Shown here piece by piece: positions 24,518 through 32,125 of a stretch of DNA of 64,000 nucleotides (the first letter of the stretch is position 1; each line of letters opens with the position of its first letter). The stretch is from Streptomyces sp. cg36 (GTDB lineage Bacteria; Actinomycetota; Actinomycetes; Streptomycetales; Streptomycetaceae). The notes below the pieces were generated by a model. The model made no database searches. It was not told the DNA's origin and saw only the letters and a program-made list of their open reading frames with translations. The stretch is from assembly GCF_041080675.1 (NCBI RefSeq), contig NZ_CP163520.1:7779501-7843500 (forward strand), read 5' to 3'. Position numbers and translations under genes: made by a program.

Positions 24518-25441
24518 ATGCCCCGTCAGGCCATCGCCGGAATCGACGGCTCGCCCGAGTCGAGAGCCGCTGCCTTCTGGGCGGCACACGAGGCGGCACG
24601 GCGGGGGCTCTCCTTGCGGCTGCTGCACGTGTGGCAGCCGTGGACGCCCGCTTTCGCGAACGCCCCGATGGGCGACGCGGTCGTACTGCCGGAGGGGCCC
24701 GACAACGACGAACTCCGGGCCGAACGCATGCTGGACGACGTGTACGAGCGGGTGCGCGACGCCCACCCCGGCACGGACGTCGTCGCGGAGCAGATCCCCG
24801 GCCGGCCCGTGGACATCCTGAGATCGGCGTCGGACGAGGCCGAGGTGCTGGTCCTGGGGTCAAGGGCGCTGGGCACTCTGGCCGGCTTCCTGACGGGGTC
24901 GGTGTCGATGGCCGTCCTGGCCCACGCACGGCGGCCGGTCACCCTCGTCCGGCAGGGACCGCCGATCGAGGAAAGCTGTCCTGCCTGCGCCGACGACGCG
25001 GTACGGGACGGAGGCGGATCACGTGATGTCGTGCTCGGACTCGACCTGTCACGTCCCTGCGACGAGTTGATCGAGTACGCCGTCGGCGCCGCGGCGGCCC
25101 GGCAGGGCGCACTCCGCGTCGTCCACACCTGGAGTCCGCCGCCGATCTACGGGTACGACCCCGCGGCGGTCGACCGGCGCCACGTCGAGGCCCTGGGAGC
25201 CGAGGAGAGGAACGTGCTGGAGGAGATGATGTCGCCGTGGCGCGCCAAGTTCCCCTCGGTGCCCATGGAGTTGGGGTGTGTCGTGGACCGGCCCGCCGAG
25301 CGTCTCGTCGAGGCGGCCGAGGGCGCCGCGCTGCTGGTGGTGGGCCGCCGGATCCGAGGCGGTCTCCTCCACATCGGGCCCGTGACGCACGGAGTGCTCC
25401 ATCACGCCCGAGTTCCCGTGGCGGTCGTGCCCCATCGCTGA
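24518..25441 (+). CDS. Universal stress protein, two USP domains
   Basis: A 307-residue protein with tandem UspA folds. Domain 1 starts MPRQAIAGIDGSPESRAAAFWAAHEAARRGLSLRLLHVW and ends VLVLGSRALGTLAGFLTGSVSMAVLAHARRPVTLV (ATP-binding G-x2-G-x9-G-S/T pattern). Domain 2 starts DVVLGLDLSRPCDELIEYAVGAAAARQGALRVVHTW and ends LLVVGRRIRGGLLHIGPVTHGVLHHARVPVAVV. ATG 24518 follows GGAGG. Two-domain USPs in actinobacteria are often hypoxia or dormancy regulated. A flavodoxin gene follows. Confidence 0.92.
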   Translation: MPRQAIAGIDGSPESRAAAFWAAHEAARRGLSLRLLHVWQPWTPAFANAPMGDAVVLPEGPDNDELRAERMLDDVYERVRDAHPGTDVVAEQIPGRPVDILRSASDEAEVLVLGSRALGTLAGFLTGSVSMAVLAHARRPVTLVRQGPPIEESCPACADDAVRDGGGSRDVVLGLDLSRPCDELIEYAVGAAAARQGALRVVHTWSPPPIYGYDPAAVDRRHVEALGAEERNVLEEMMSPWRAKFPSVPMELGCVVDRPAERLVEAAEGAALLVVGRRIRGGLLHIGPVTHGVLHHARVPVAVVPHR

Positions 25442-25611
25442 GGTCCGCACCCGCCGCTGTCGCGGGCCGAAGCGGCGGGAGCGGACGGCCGACCCTTGCC
25501 CGCGGCGGGCCGGTTAGTCCCCCGTACAGGCGCCGGCGGCCCGTGTACGCCGGACGCGAACCATTCCCAGGACCCGTACCCGCGCCGAACGCGCTGAGAA
25601 GGGAAACGGAC

Positions 25612-26109
25612 ATGACCGGTATGGTGTTGGTCGCCTACGGGACGACGAACGGATCCACCAAGGAGATCGCCGAAACCGTCTCCGATGTCCTGCTCAAGGG
25701 CGGGCTGACCGCGCAGGTGCTCGCGGCGTCAACAGTGACGAGCATCGCGCCCTACGACGCCGTCGTGCTCGGCGGCGCCCTGTACGCGGGGCGCTGGCAC
25801 AAGGACGCACGCCGTTTCGTACGGCACCACCGCGCGCTGCTGGCGGGTTGCCCGGTGTGGTTCTTCAGCAGCGGCCCGCTCGACGCCTCCGCATCCGAGA
25901 AGGATCTGCCGCCCGTGAGCGGCGTGCAGCGGGCGATGACCCGGCTGGGTGTGCGGGGGCATGTCACCTTCGGCGGCTGTCTGAGGGAAGGCGCCAAGGG
26001 GCGGATGGCCACGATGATCCTCCGCTCCGGGAAGGGCGGCGACTTCCGCGACTTCGACGCCATCAAGGAGTGGGCGGGGACCATATCCCGCGACCTGAGC
26101 CGTGGTTAG
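25612..26109 (+). CDS. Flavodoxin-domain protein
   Basis: A 165-residue FMN-binding-fold protein: MVLVAYGTTNGSTKEIAETVSDVL provides the phosphate-binding loop (T-T-N-G-S-T), and VLGGALYAGRWHKDARRFVRHH and WFFSSGPLD are typical of the HemG/flavodoxin-domain group. It probably accepts electrons from a reductase and may act in protoporphyrinogen oxidation or redox stress. ATG follows GAAGGG. It lies 170 bp after the USP gene; a GGGCCGGTTAGTCCCC element at 25507-25522 in that gap resembles a degenerate dormancy-regulator box (weak). Confidence 0.8.
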   Translation: MTGMVLVAYGTTNGSTKEIAETVSDVLLKGGLTAQVLAASTVTSIAPYDAVVLGGALYAGRWHKDARRFVRHHRALLAGCPVWFFSSGPLDASASEKDLPPVSGVQRAMTRLGVRGHVTFGGCLREGAKGRMATMILRSGKGGDFRDFDAIKEWAGTISRDLSRG

Positions 26110-26353
26110 GGGGCCGGGGCATTCCCGGACCGCACCGACTGCGGCCCTTCGCGGCGGATGGGTGCCCTTGCTTCGAGGTTGGCGCCGCGGGCCGGGGCAG
26201 GGGCCGAGCGGCCCTGACGAGTACCGACCGACCCCGGGCTTTTGAGGAGACATGTCCTGCCCGTCCGGCGCGGTGCCGGTCCGCCAAACCCGGGCACCCG
26301 GTCCTCGCGCTCCGGACCACGACAGGCGCTTCGAGACAGATGCTGACCGTGTG

Positions 26354-26875
26354 TCAGCCGTGGTCGGGACGGGCGGTGGCGGAGTAACCGTCGTGCCAGG
26401 CGGCCTTGGCGCCGGAGTCGCCGATCCGGTAGACCTGCACGGTCGCGCCGATGCTGACGGCGAGGCAGAGCGCAGAGGCGATCACGCGCAGCGGCAGGCG
26501 CACGGCGGGCCGTGCGGTGCCGCCGTCGGACGCGGGGCTCGCGCCGTGGGCCCGGGAGTAGGCCCACCACAGGGCGAGGGAGGCGGCGAAGAGGGCGGTG
26601 GCCCAGGGCAGGAGCTGGTCTCCGAGTTCGGTGTGGCGCCGGACGAGCGCGTTGCTGTCCACGTGCCGCTCCAGCCATTCACCCGCGTGGGTGGTGAGCG
26701 GCACGCTGATCAGTGCCACCAGCGCGAGGGCCGGCAGGACCGGCCCGAAACGGCGCATCACCGAGGGCCAGAACGCGCACACGATCAGACAGAGCGCTGT
26801 GAGCGGCACCAGGATCACGACCACGTGGACCAGGAGGACGTGTGCGGGAATGCCGTTGATGAGGTCGGGTCCCAC
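26354..26875 (-). CDS. DUF2231-like four-helix membrane protein
   Basis: A 173-residue integral membrane protein: VGPDLINGIPAHVLLVHVVVILVPLTALCLIVCAFWP, then LPALALVALISVPLTTHAGEWLE, LGDQLLPWATALFAASLALWWA and LRVIASALCLAVSIGATVQVYRIG give four transmembrane helices with a conserved His-rich start (IPAHVLLVHV) and THAGEWL. GTG 26875 follows AAGGAG; upstream in-frame codons encode a hydrophilic, non-conserved stretch. The family is of unknown function, sometimes b-type-haem-like. Convergent with the flavodoxin gene. Confidence 0.8.
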   Translation of the reverse strand: MGPDLINGIPAHVLLVHVVVILVPLTALCLIVCAFWPSVMRRFGPVLPALALVALISVPLTTHAGEWLERHVDSNALVRRHTELGDQLLPWATALFAASLALWWAYSRAHGASPASDGGTARPAVRLPLRVIASALCLAVSIGATVQVYRIGDSGAKAAWHDGYSATARPDHG

Positions 26876-27209
26876 AGGGGGCTCCTTCGGGAATCGGGTG
26901 AGTGCTGCGGACGGGGTGAGGTGCTCCGGCCGTTCGGCGGTTCCCGAGGTGGCGACGGCGCGTTCGCCGTCGACGGCGACGACGGCCGCCAGCTCGCCGG
27001 GGCGCGGCCCGCGCGGGCCGGGGTGGGGAACGTGGCGGTCATACGCGTCTCGCAGCGGTTCGCTCGGGTGGTGGGCGGTCAGCCTCACAGCCCAACCTCT
27101 GCGTATCCTCTGAAAACCCTCCTCGGACCGGCCTCAGCGGGGATTCAGAGCAAACTCTGAGGTGCCGGGGCCGTGTGCGGGGCCGTGGGGGAGGGATGCT
27201 GGACGAATC

Positions 27210-27944
27210 ATGGAAGAGCGCCGTAGACCACCTGCCCTGCACCGTCCCGACGGAGAGCCCGTACGGGTCCTGGTCGTCGATGACGAACTCGACGTCACCG
27301 ACGTCCTGGCGGGGGTCCTGGCCGCAGAGGGCTGGCGGGTGCGCACCGCGGCCGACGGGGCGTCCGCGCTCGCCGTGGCACGCGACTTCCAGCCCGACGC
27401 GGTCGTCCTGGACTGGATGCTGCCCGACCTCGACGGGCTGCACGTGCTGCGCGCCCTGCGCCGCGACGCGCAGCGCGTGTGCGTGCTGTTCCTGACCGCA
27501 CGCGACGCGGTCGAGGACCGCATCGCGGGGATCACCGCAGGCGGGGACGACTACGTGACCAAGCCCTACAGCCTCGAAGAGGTCCTGGCCCGGCTGCGCG
27601 GCCTGCTGCGCCGGGCCGGAATGACCGCTGAGTCGGACGCGGACCGGCTGGCGGTGGGCGACCTGACGATGGACGAGGAGGCCCGGGAGGTGAGGCGGGC
27701 GGGGGCGGTCGTGGAGCTGTCGCGTACCGAGTTCGAGCTCCTGCGCTTCCTCATGCGCAATCCACGCCGGGTGCTGTCCAAGGAGCAGATCCTCGACCGG
27801 GTGTGGGCCTACGACTTCGGCGGCCGGGCCCATATCGTCGAGCTCTACATCAGCTATCTCCGCAAGAAGATCGACGCGGGACGCGCGCCGATGATCCACA
27901 CCGTCCGCGGGGTCGGCTACGTCCTCAAGCCCGGGGCATCATGA
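27210..27944 (+). CDS. OmpR-family response regulator
   Basis: A 244-residue regulator. Receiver: VRVLVVDDELDVTDVLAGVLAAEGWRV, phospho-Asp in VVLDWMLPDLDG, and conserved Lys in VTKPYSLEEVLARL. The C-terminal winged helix ends YISYLRKKIDAGRAPMIHTVRGVGYVLKPG. ATG 27210 is chosen because it begins immediately before a conserved N-terminal region; an upstream frame extends to 27162. The stop overlaps the kinase ATG. Binds DNA when phosphorylated by the kinase at 27941. Confidence 0.93.
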   Translation: MEERRRPPALHRPDGEPVRVLVVDDELDVTDVLAGVLAAEGWRVRTAADGASALAVARDFQPDAVVLDWMLPDLDGLHVLRALRRDAQRVCVLFLTARDAVEDRIAGITAGGDDYVTKPYSLEEVLARLRGLLRRAGMTAESDADRLAVGDLTMDEEAREVRRAGAVVELSRTEFELLRFLMRNPRRVLSKEQILDRVWAYDFGGRAHIVELYISYLRKKIDAGRAPMIHTVRGVGYVLKPGAS

Positions 27945-29365
27945 GACGGCCGTGGCCGCGCACCCTGCGCTGCCAGCTGACCGCCGGGCTCCTCCTGCTC
28001 CTCGCCCTCGCGTGCGCCGCCGTCGGGGTCACCACCGTCCTCGCCCTCAAGGGCTTCCTGATGGGGCGGCTGGACGAGCAACTCGTCGCGTCCGGCGGCC
28101 GGTTCGCCGCGAGTCTGGAGCACGAGTCCACCCCGGACGCCGACAACCGCCCCGACACCAGGGGCCAGGCCGAAGCCACCTTCGGCGCCCGCCTGCTGAA
28201 CGGCTCCGTCACCCGGGCGGCCGTGGTCGACGATGCCACCGACCGCCCCGTACCGCTCACGCGCGAGGACCGCCGCGCACTGCTCGGCGTCGCGGTCGAC
28301 GGGCGGGGCCACCGGGTCCGCCTGTCCGCGCTGGGCGCCTACCGTGTGGTCGCGACCAGGGGGGACGACGGGGACATCCTGCTCACAGGTCTGCCGCTGC
28401 ACCCCGTGGAGGAGACGCTCCACCGTCTCGAAGCCGTCGAGGCCCTGGTGTTCGGCGTGGCTCTCGTCGCCACCGGTGTCGCGGGCGCGGTGTGGGTACG
28501 GATCTCCCTGCGTCCCCTGCAGCGCGTCACCGCCCAGGCGGCGGGCGTCGCGCGGTTGCCGCTGGCGAACGGTGAGGTCGCCATGCCGCGGCCCCTGGCG
28601 GACACCGATCCCCGCACCGAGGTGGGCCAGGTCGGCACCGCTCTCAACCACATGCTCGGACACGTCGAAGACGCTCTGCTCCGGCGCCATGCCAGCGAGG
28701 AGCGCCTGCGGCACTTCGCGGCCGACGCCAGCCACGAACTGCGCACGCCCGTCGCCAACATCCGCGGCCACGCCGAACTCGCCCTGCGCCATCCCGGCCC
28801 CGTACCCGGCGCGGTCCGCCACGCGCTGGAGCGCGTCGAGTCCGAGTCACGCCGCATGACCCGGCTTGTCGACGATCTGCTCCTGCTCGCCCGACTCGAC
28901 GCGGGACGGCCCCTGGAGCACGAGCGGGTCGACCTGACCCTGCTGGTCCTGAACGCCACTGACGACGCACGCGTGGCGGGCCCGGAGCACCAATGGCTGC
29001 TGGACCTCCCGGAGCAGCCGGTCATGGTCAGCGGTGACGCCCACCGCCTCCACCAGGCCGTCGGCAACCTCCTGGCCAACGCCCGGACGCACACGCCGCC
29101 CGGCACCGAGGTGACCGTCGCCCTCACCCGGGACGGCACCTGTACGCGGCTGACGGTCAGTGACAACGGACCGGGCATTCCCGAGGAGCTCCAGCCGGAG
29201 GTCTTCACCCGCTTCGTCCGCGCCGACCAGGCACGTGCGCGCAGTACCGGCGGTACGGGGCTGGGGCTCGCGATCGTCCGGGCCGTGATCGGGGCCCACG
29301 GCGGCACCGTCCATGTGAGCAGTCGTCCCGGGCACACGGCGTTCGTACTGATACTGCCCGGCTGA
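27941..29365 (+). CDS. Sensor histidine kinase (HAMP-HisKA-HATPase)
   Basis: A 474-residue membrane kinase. TM1 (LTAGLLLLLALACAAVGVTTVLALKG), a ~110-residue extracellular sensor, TM2 (ALVFGVALVATGVAGAVWV), HAMP, H-box DASHELRTPVANIRGHAEL, N-box NLLANARTHTPPG, D-box DNGPGIPEEL and G-box GTGLGLAIVRAVIGAHGG. ATG overlaps the regulator stop. The signal is unknown; the sensor is Arg/Asp-rich without a recognisable ligand domain. Confidence 0.93.
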   Translation: MRRPWPRTLRCQLTAGLLLLLALACAAVGVTTVLALKGFLMGRLDEQLVASGGRFAASLEHESTPDADNRPDTRGQAEATFGARLLNGSVTRAAVVDDATDRPVPLTREDRRALLGVAVDGRGHRVRLSALGAYRVVATRGDDGDILLTGLPLHPVEETLHRLEAVEALVFGVALVATGVAGAVWVRISLRPLQRVTAQAAGVARLPLANGEVAMPRPLADTDPRTEVGQVGTALNHMLGHVEDALLRRHASEERLRHFAADASHELRTPVANIRGHAELALRHPGPVPGAVRHALERVESESRRMTRLVDDLLLLARLDAGRPLEHERVDLTLLVLNATDDARVAGPEHQWLLDLPEQPVMVSGDAHRLHQAVGNLLANARTHTPPGTEVTVALTRDGTCTRLTVSDNGPGIPEELQPEVFTRFVRADQARARSTGGTGLGLAIVRAVIGAHGGTVHVSSRPGHTAFVLILPG

Positions 29366-29562
29366 ACACGGGAACGGGCCGGCCCGGCGACCGGTGTGTG
29401 CGCCACGTGTCCCGAGTGATCTGCCGGGGTTCGTAATCACCTTATTCGACAGGGCAATTGGGGAAGCGGGGCCCTCGGTGTCAGCTGCGCGGCGCGGTGT
29501 CCCGAGTGCTGTAGGGTTCTGGCCATCCTGAGTCCCCTGGATTCGAGGGAGCAGGTTCAGCC

Positions 29563-29805
29563 ATGGCCTGGACCCCGGGGGATTCCCCGTTGGAAAGGGC
29601 TGGCGTGAAGGACTGCTGGACATGGAGAAAGGCGTCGTGGAGTGACGGCGCCGGAAACCAGTGTGTGGAAGTGGCATGGACGGGCCGTGCGGTGTTGGTG
29701 CGCGATTCCAAGGAACCGGAACGCGCACACCTTCATTTCGCGCCCAGCACCTGGGAGTTCTTCCTCACCAGCGCCGTCGCCGAAGAACGGACTCGGCGGT
29801 TCTGA
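29563..29805 (+). CDS. DUF397 protein
   Basis: An 80-residue protein with the DUF397 pattern W-R-K-x-S-x-S and E-V-A...V-R-D-S-K-x-P...W..F: here WRKASWSDGAGNQCVEVAWTGRAVLVRDSKEPERAHLHFAPSTWEFF. Such proteins usually accompany XRE/DUF5753 regulators and act as their partners in development and secondary metabolism. The nearest such regulator is on the opposite strand at 30697-31590, with one small gene between. ATG is preceded by AGGGAGC. Confidence 0.88.
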   Translation: MAWTPGDSPLERAGVKDCWTWRKASWSDGAGNQCVEVAWTGRAVLVRDSKEPERAHLHFAPSTWEFFLTSAVAEERTRRF

Positions 29806-29860
29806 GCTACACGGGCGCGCCGGGACGGCCCTGGACTTGATGTTTCCGGCTCGCCGTCCG

Positions 29861-29913
29861 AAGGCGAGGGCTTGCGGGCGGTGTTCGGAACGCGGCACGC
29901 AAGCCCTCGCCTT
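29861..29913. terminator. Bidirectional terminator, 16-bp stem
   Basis: Arms 29861-29876 (AAGGCGAGGGCTTGCG) and 29898-29913 are perfectly complementary with a 21-nt loop, sitting between the convergent DUF397 gene and the small membrane-protein gene. Confidence 0.8.
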
Positions 29914-29920
29914 CCTCGTA

Positions 29921-30145
29921 TCAGCGGTGCGGGGCGCCCAGCCGTCCGGCCAGGGAAAGTCCCGCCGTGGCCACCGTGCCGGCAATGGCCCGTCCCGCTT
30001 CGTCGGGGACGAGCCAGAGGACGAGAATCGCCGCCACGAGTGAGGCGACGGATACGGTGATCGCGGCTATGGCGTTCGCTCGGGGGAGCCTGGGTATCCG
30101 TGCCGGCTCCCGGTGGGAGGACGGTTCTTGCGGTAATGACGACAT
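29921..30145 (-). CDS. Small membrane protein
   Basis: A 74-residue protein: a charged N-terminus (MSSLPQEPSSHREPARIPRLPRAN), one clear transmembrane helix (AIAAITVSVASLVAAILVLWLV) and a second weaker one (AGRAIAGTVATAGLSLAGRLG). ATG 30145 follows AGGAG; frames upstream are not conserved-looking. Function unknown. Confidence 0.65.
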   Translation of the reverse strand: MSSLPQEPSSHREPARIPRLPRANAIAAITVSVASLVAAILVLWLVPDEAGRAIAGTVATAGLSLAGRLGAPHR

Positions 30146-30572
30146 GCCTGCTCCTGATGGCCCGGGACTTTGGATTGCTTTCGAGCCCGGCCGTTTGCAG
30201 GCGGCCGGACCCGTCTGAATCAATTCCCGGACCCAGCTGTGATCATCCGTCATTTGATCGTTCGGTCAGCGCACTGGCGGGGTGCACGCGAATGCGCCCC
30301 GTGGTCGACGCGGAAATCGTCGTGGACGCGCTCTCGTTCCGGAGTTGGCCCGATTGCGATCCGGCGACACGCTAGGTAGCAGATTGGTGTTTAACAGGTC
30401 CGGCAGGGGAAAGACACCATCACAAGGAGATGACTGCCCCGAGTCGGCTCGGATGTTCTGACCAGCATCGATCCGGCATGCGCGCGGTGTCGGGCGGTCC
30501 CCTTGTGTCTGTGCCGACCTCCGGTGGCCCGGGCGGTTGGCCGGGGCGCACTCGTTGCAGCGAGGACGCCCC

Positions 30573-30600
30573 CTGTGGCTCCGCATGCGCGGAGCCACAG
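30573..30600. terminator. Hairpin, 12-bp stem, ATGC loop
   Basis: Perfect inverted repeat CTGTGGCTCCGC (30573-30584) with 30589-30600. It is the distal member of a tandem hairpin pair beyond the XRE gene. The surrounding gap 30146-30696 has no supported gene. Confidence 0.7.
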
Positions 30601-30644
30601 CCTTGCCCTGTCTCTCTGTCCGACCTTGCGCCGTGCCCGTGCTT

Positions 30645-30676
30645 CCGTGCGCCCCGGGCTGAGCCGGGGCGCACGG
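30645..30676. terminator. Hairpin, 13-bp stem, likely terminator of the XRE gene
   Basis: Perfect CCGTGCGCCCCGG (30645-30657) and complement (30664-30676), 21 nt past the XRE stop on the minus strand. Together with the hairpin at 30573 it makes a tandem terminator. Confidence 0.75.
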
Positions 30677-30696
30677 GGCCACCCGTGGGTGGTGGT

Positions 30697-31590
30697 CTAC
30701 TCGCTGCCGTCCGGCTCGAATTCGGCCGGTGTCGTGGTGAGGCCCGCGGCGACCCGCCGCAGCACCTGGGGTATCACGTCGCCCTTGATCGTCCGTTCTT
30801 CCAGTTCCCAGAAGACATCGAGGTAGCGTGCGGCGTCCTCGGGCGCCGTGCTGATGGCCGCGTTCGTGAGGTCCTCGACGTAGACGAATGAAGGCATCGC
30901 CTCGGTGAACTCGAAGAGCGTGAAGGAATGCGCGGCCGCACGGTGTGCCCCGACATGGAACGGGAGCACCATCACGTTGATGTTCGGATGGTCGGCCAGC
31001 TCTGCCAGGCGGTGCAATTGGGCCTGCATCACGCCGGGGCCGCCCACTTGCCGTCGGATGACCGACTCGTCGAGTATGAAGAAGAACTGTGCCTCTTCTC
31101 TTTCCAGGACTTCCTGGCGCAACATGCGTGCCTCGACCATGCGCTCCGTTTCGGAGGCCAGGCTCTGTGGTGAGTAGATGCGGATGACCGCCTCTGCGTA
31201 CTCCTCTGTCTGGAGGAGGCCAGGGAGGTTCAGTGGCTGGAAAGTCCGTGTTACATGGGCGGACGACTCCATCGCGAGGAATTCCAGGAACTCCTTGTCG
31301 AAAAGGTCCCGGTACTCTGTGAACGGCATTTTACGGCTCTGCCGAGCCAGGTCGAGCAGCGAGTTGATCTCTTCGGCGCCGGAGATCCCGTACAGGATGA
31401 GCAGCTGGCGTAGATCATTGACGGAGATTCCCACCTCGCCCGCCTCGATCCGCAGCAGCTTGCTCGGCGACCACTCCATCTCACGGGCCACCTCTTTCTG
31501 GGTGAGCCCGGCGGCTCCTCGCGCCGTGCGGAGCTCCGTGCGCAGCCGGAGGCGCTGCACCGCCGCGCTTCCTCGGAACGGCACAGTCAT
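30697..31590 (-). CDS. XRE-family regulator with DUF5753 domain
   Basis: A 297-residue protein: N-terminal helix-turn-helix LRTARGAAGLTQKEVAREMEWSPSKLLRIEAGEVGISVNDLRQLLILYGI, then a DUF5753 domain (FQPLNLPGLLQTEEYAEAVIRIYSP, FFILDESVIRRQVGGPGVM, VLPFHVGAH). Such regulators work with DUF397 proteins in Streptomyces development. Codon choice is less G/C-rich than its neighbours (more A/T third positions), suggesting a different history. No promoter motif was recognised upstream. Confidence 0.92.
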   Translation of the reverse strand: MTVPFRGSAAVQRLRLRTELRTARGAAGLTQKEVAREMEWSPSKLLRIEAGEVGISVNDLRQLLILYGISGAEEINSLLDLARQSRKMPFTEYRDLFDKEFLEFLAMESSAHVTRTFQPLNLPGLLQTEEYAEAVIRIYSPQSLASETERMVEARMLRQEVLEREEAQFFFILDESVIRRQVGGPGVMQAQLHRLAELADHPNINVMVLPFHVGAHRAAAHSFTLFEFTEAMPSFVYVEDLTNAAISTAPEDAARYLDVFWELEERTIKGDVIPQVLRRVAAGLTTTPAEFEPDGSE

Positions 31591-32125
31591 CTGTCATCCC
31601 CCAATCTGCGGTACAGCCGATTGTGGCATCACTGAGTGGTGAACAGCAGACGAGAACGACGCAAAAAAGATACGACGATCTTGAGCGTCGGGTCGGCGCG
31701 AGACGGGGTCGGCCGTCGATATCGATCTCCCGGCCGGTGCCGCTGAATTCTCGCCGTGCGCAGCCGCGTTGGTCTGCGCCAGGGCTTTCCGGTTCCGGTG
31801 TCAAAGGAGTGGCGCCCGATCCCTTTGCGCGGTGGAGGGGCGCATGGGAGTGGAGGGGGGCCTGCATGTACGGGGACGCGCCCCGGCGCGGAGAGAGGGG
31901 CCGCGCACGCATCCGGGCGTTCGTCGCGTGGCCGGTGCGACCGGGCCCGGTACGGGTGCGGAGGCGGGCGGGAACGGGCGATCGCGGCGTTCCGCGGAGC
32001 CGCTGTGGCGGTATTGGGCCCCCGCTTCACCCGGGGGAGATGGCGCGCGTGGACGCTGCGCTCGCCTCCGCTCGGCCCCAGACTGGTTGCGCACGACAGC
32101 GCGAGCGACGGAGGTGGTGTCCGCG
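31591..32125. other. 535-bp divergent intergenic region
   Basis: Region between the XRE gene (minus) and the LuxR-family ATPase gene (plus). The first about 100 bp are A/T-richer (around 31650-31700), consistent with promoters for both. Long open frames are present here in several registers but lack ribosome sites and conserved features. No repeat or hairpin of note. Confidence 0.4.

Noticed and set aside
31600..32100. Extended N-terminus for the LuxR-family gene
   Set aside because: The extra 119 codons are Arg/Gly-rich without family features; ATG 32126 has GGAGG upstream and starts just before the conserved part.
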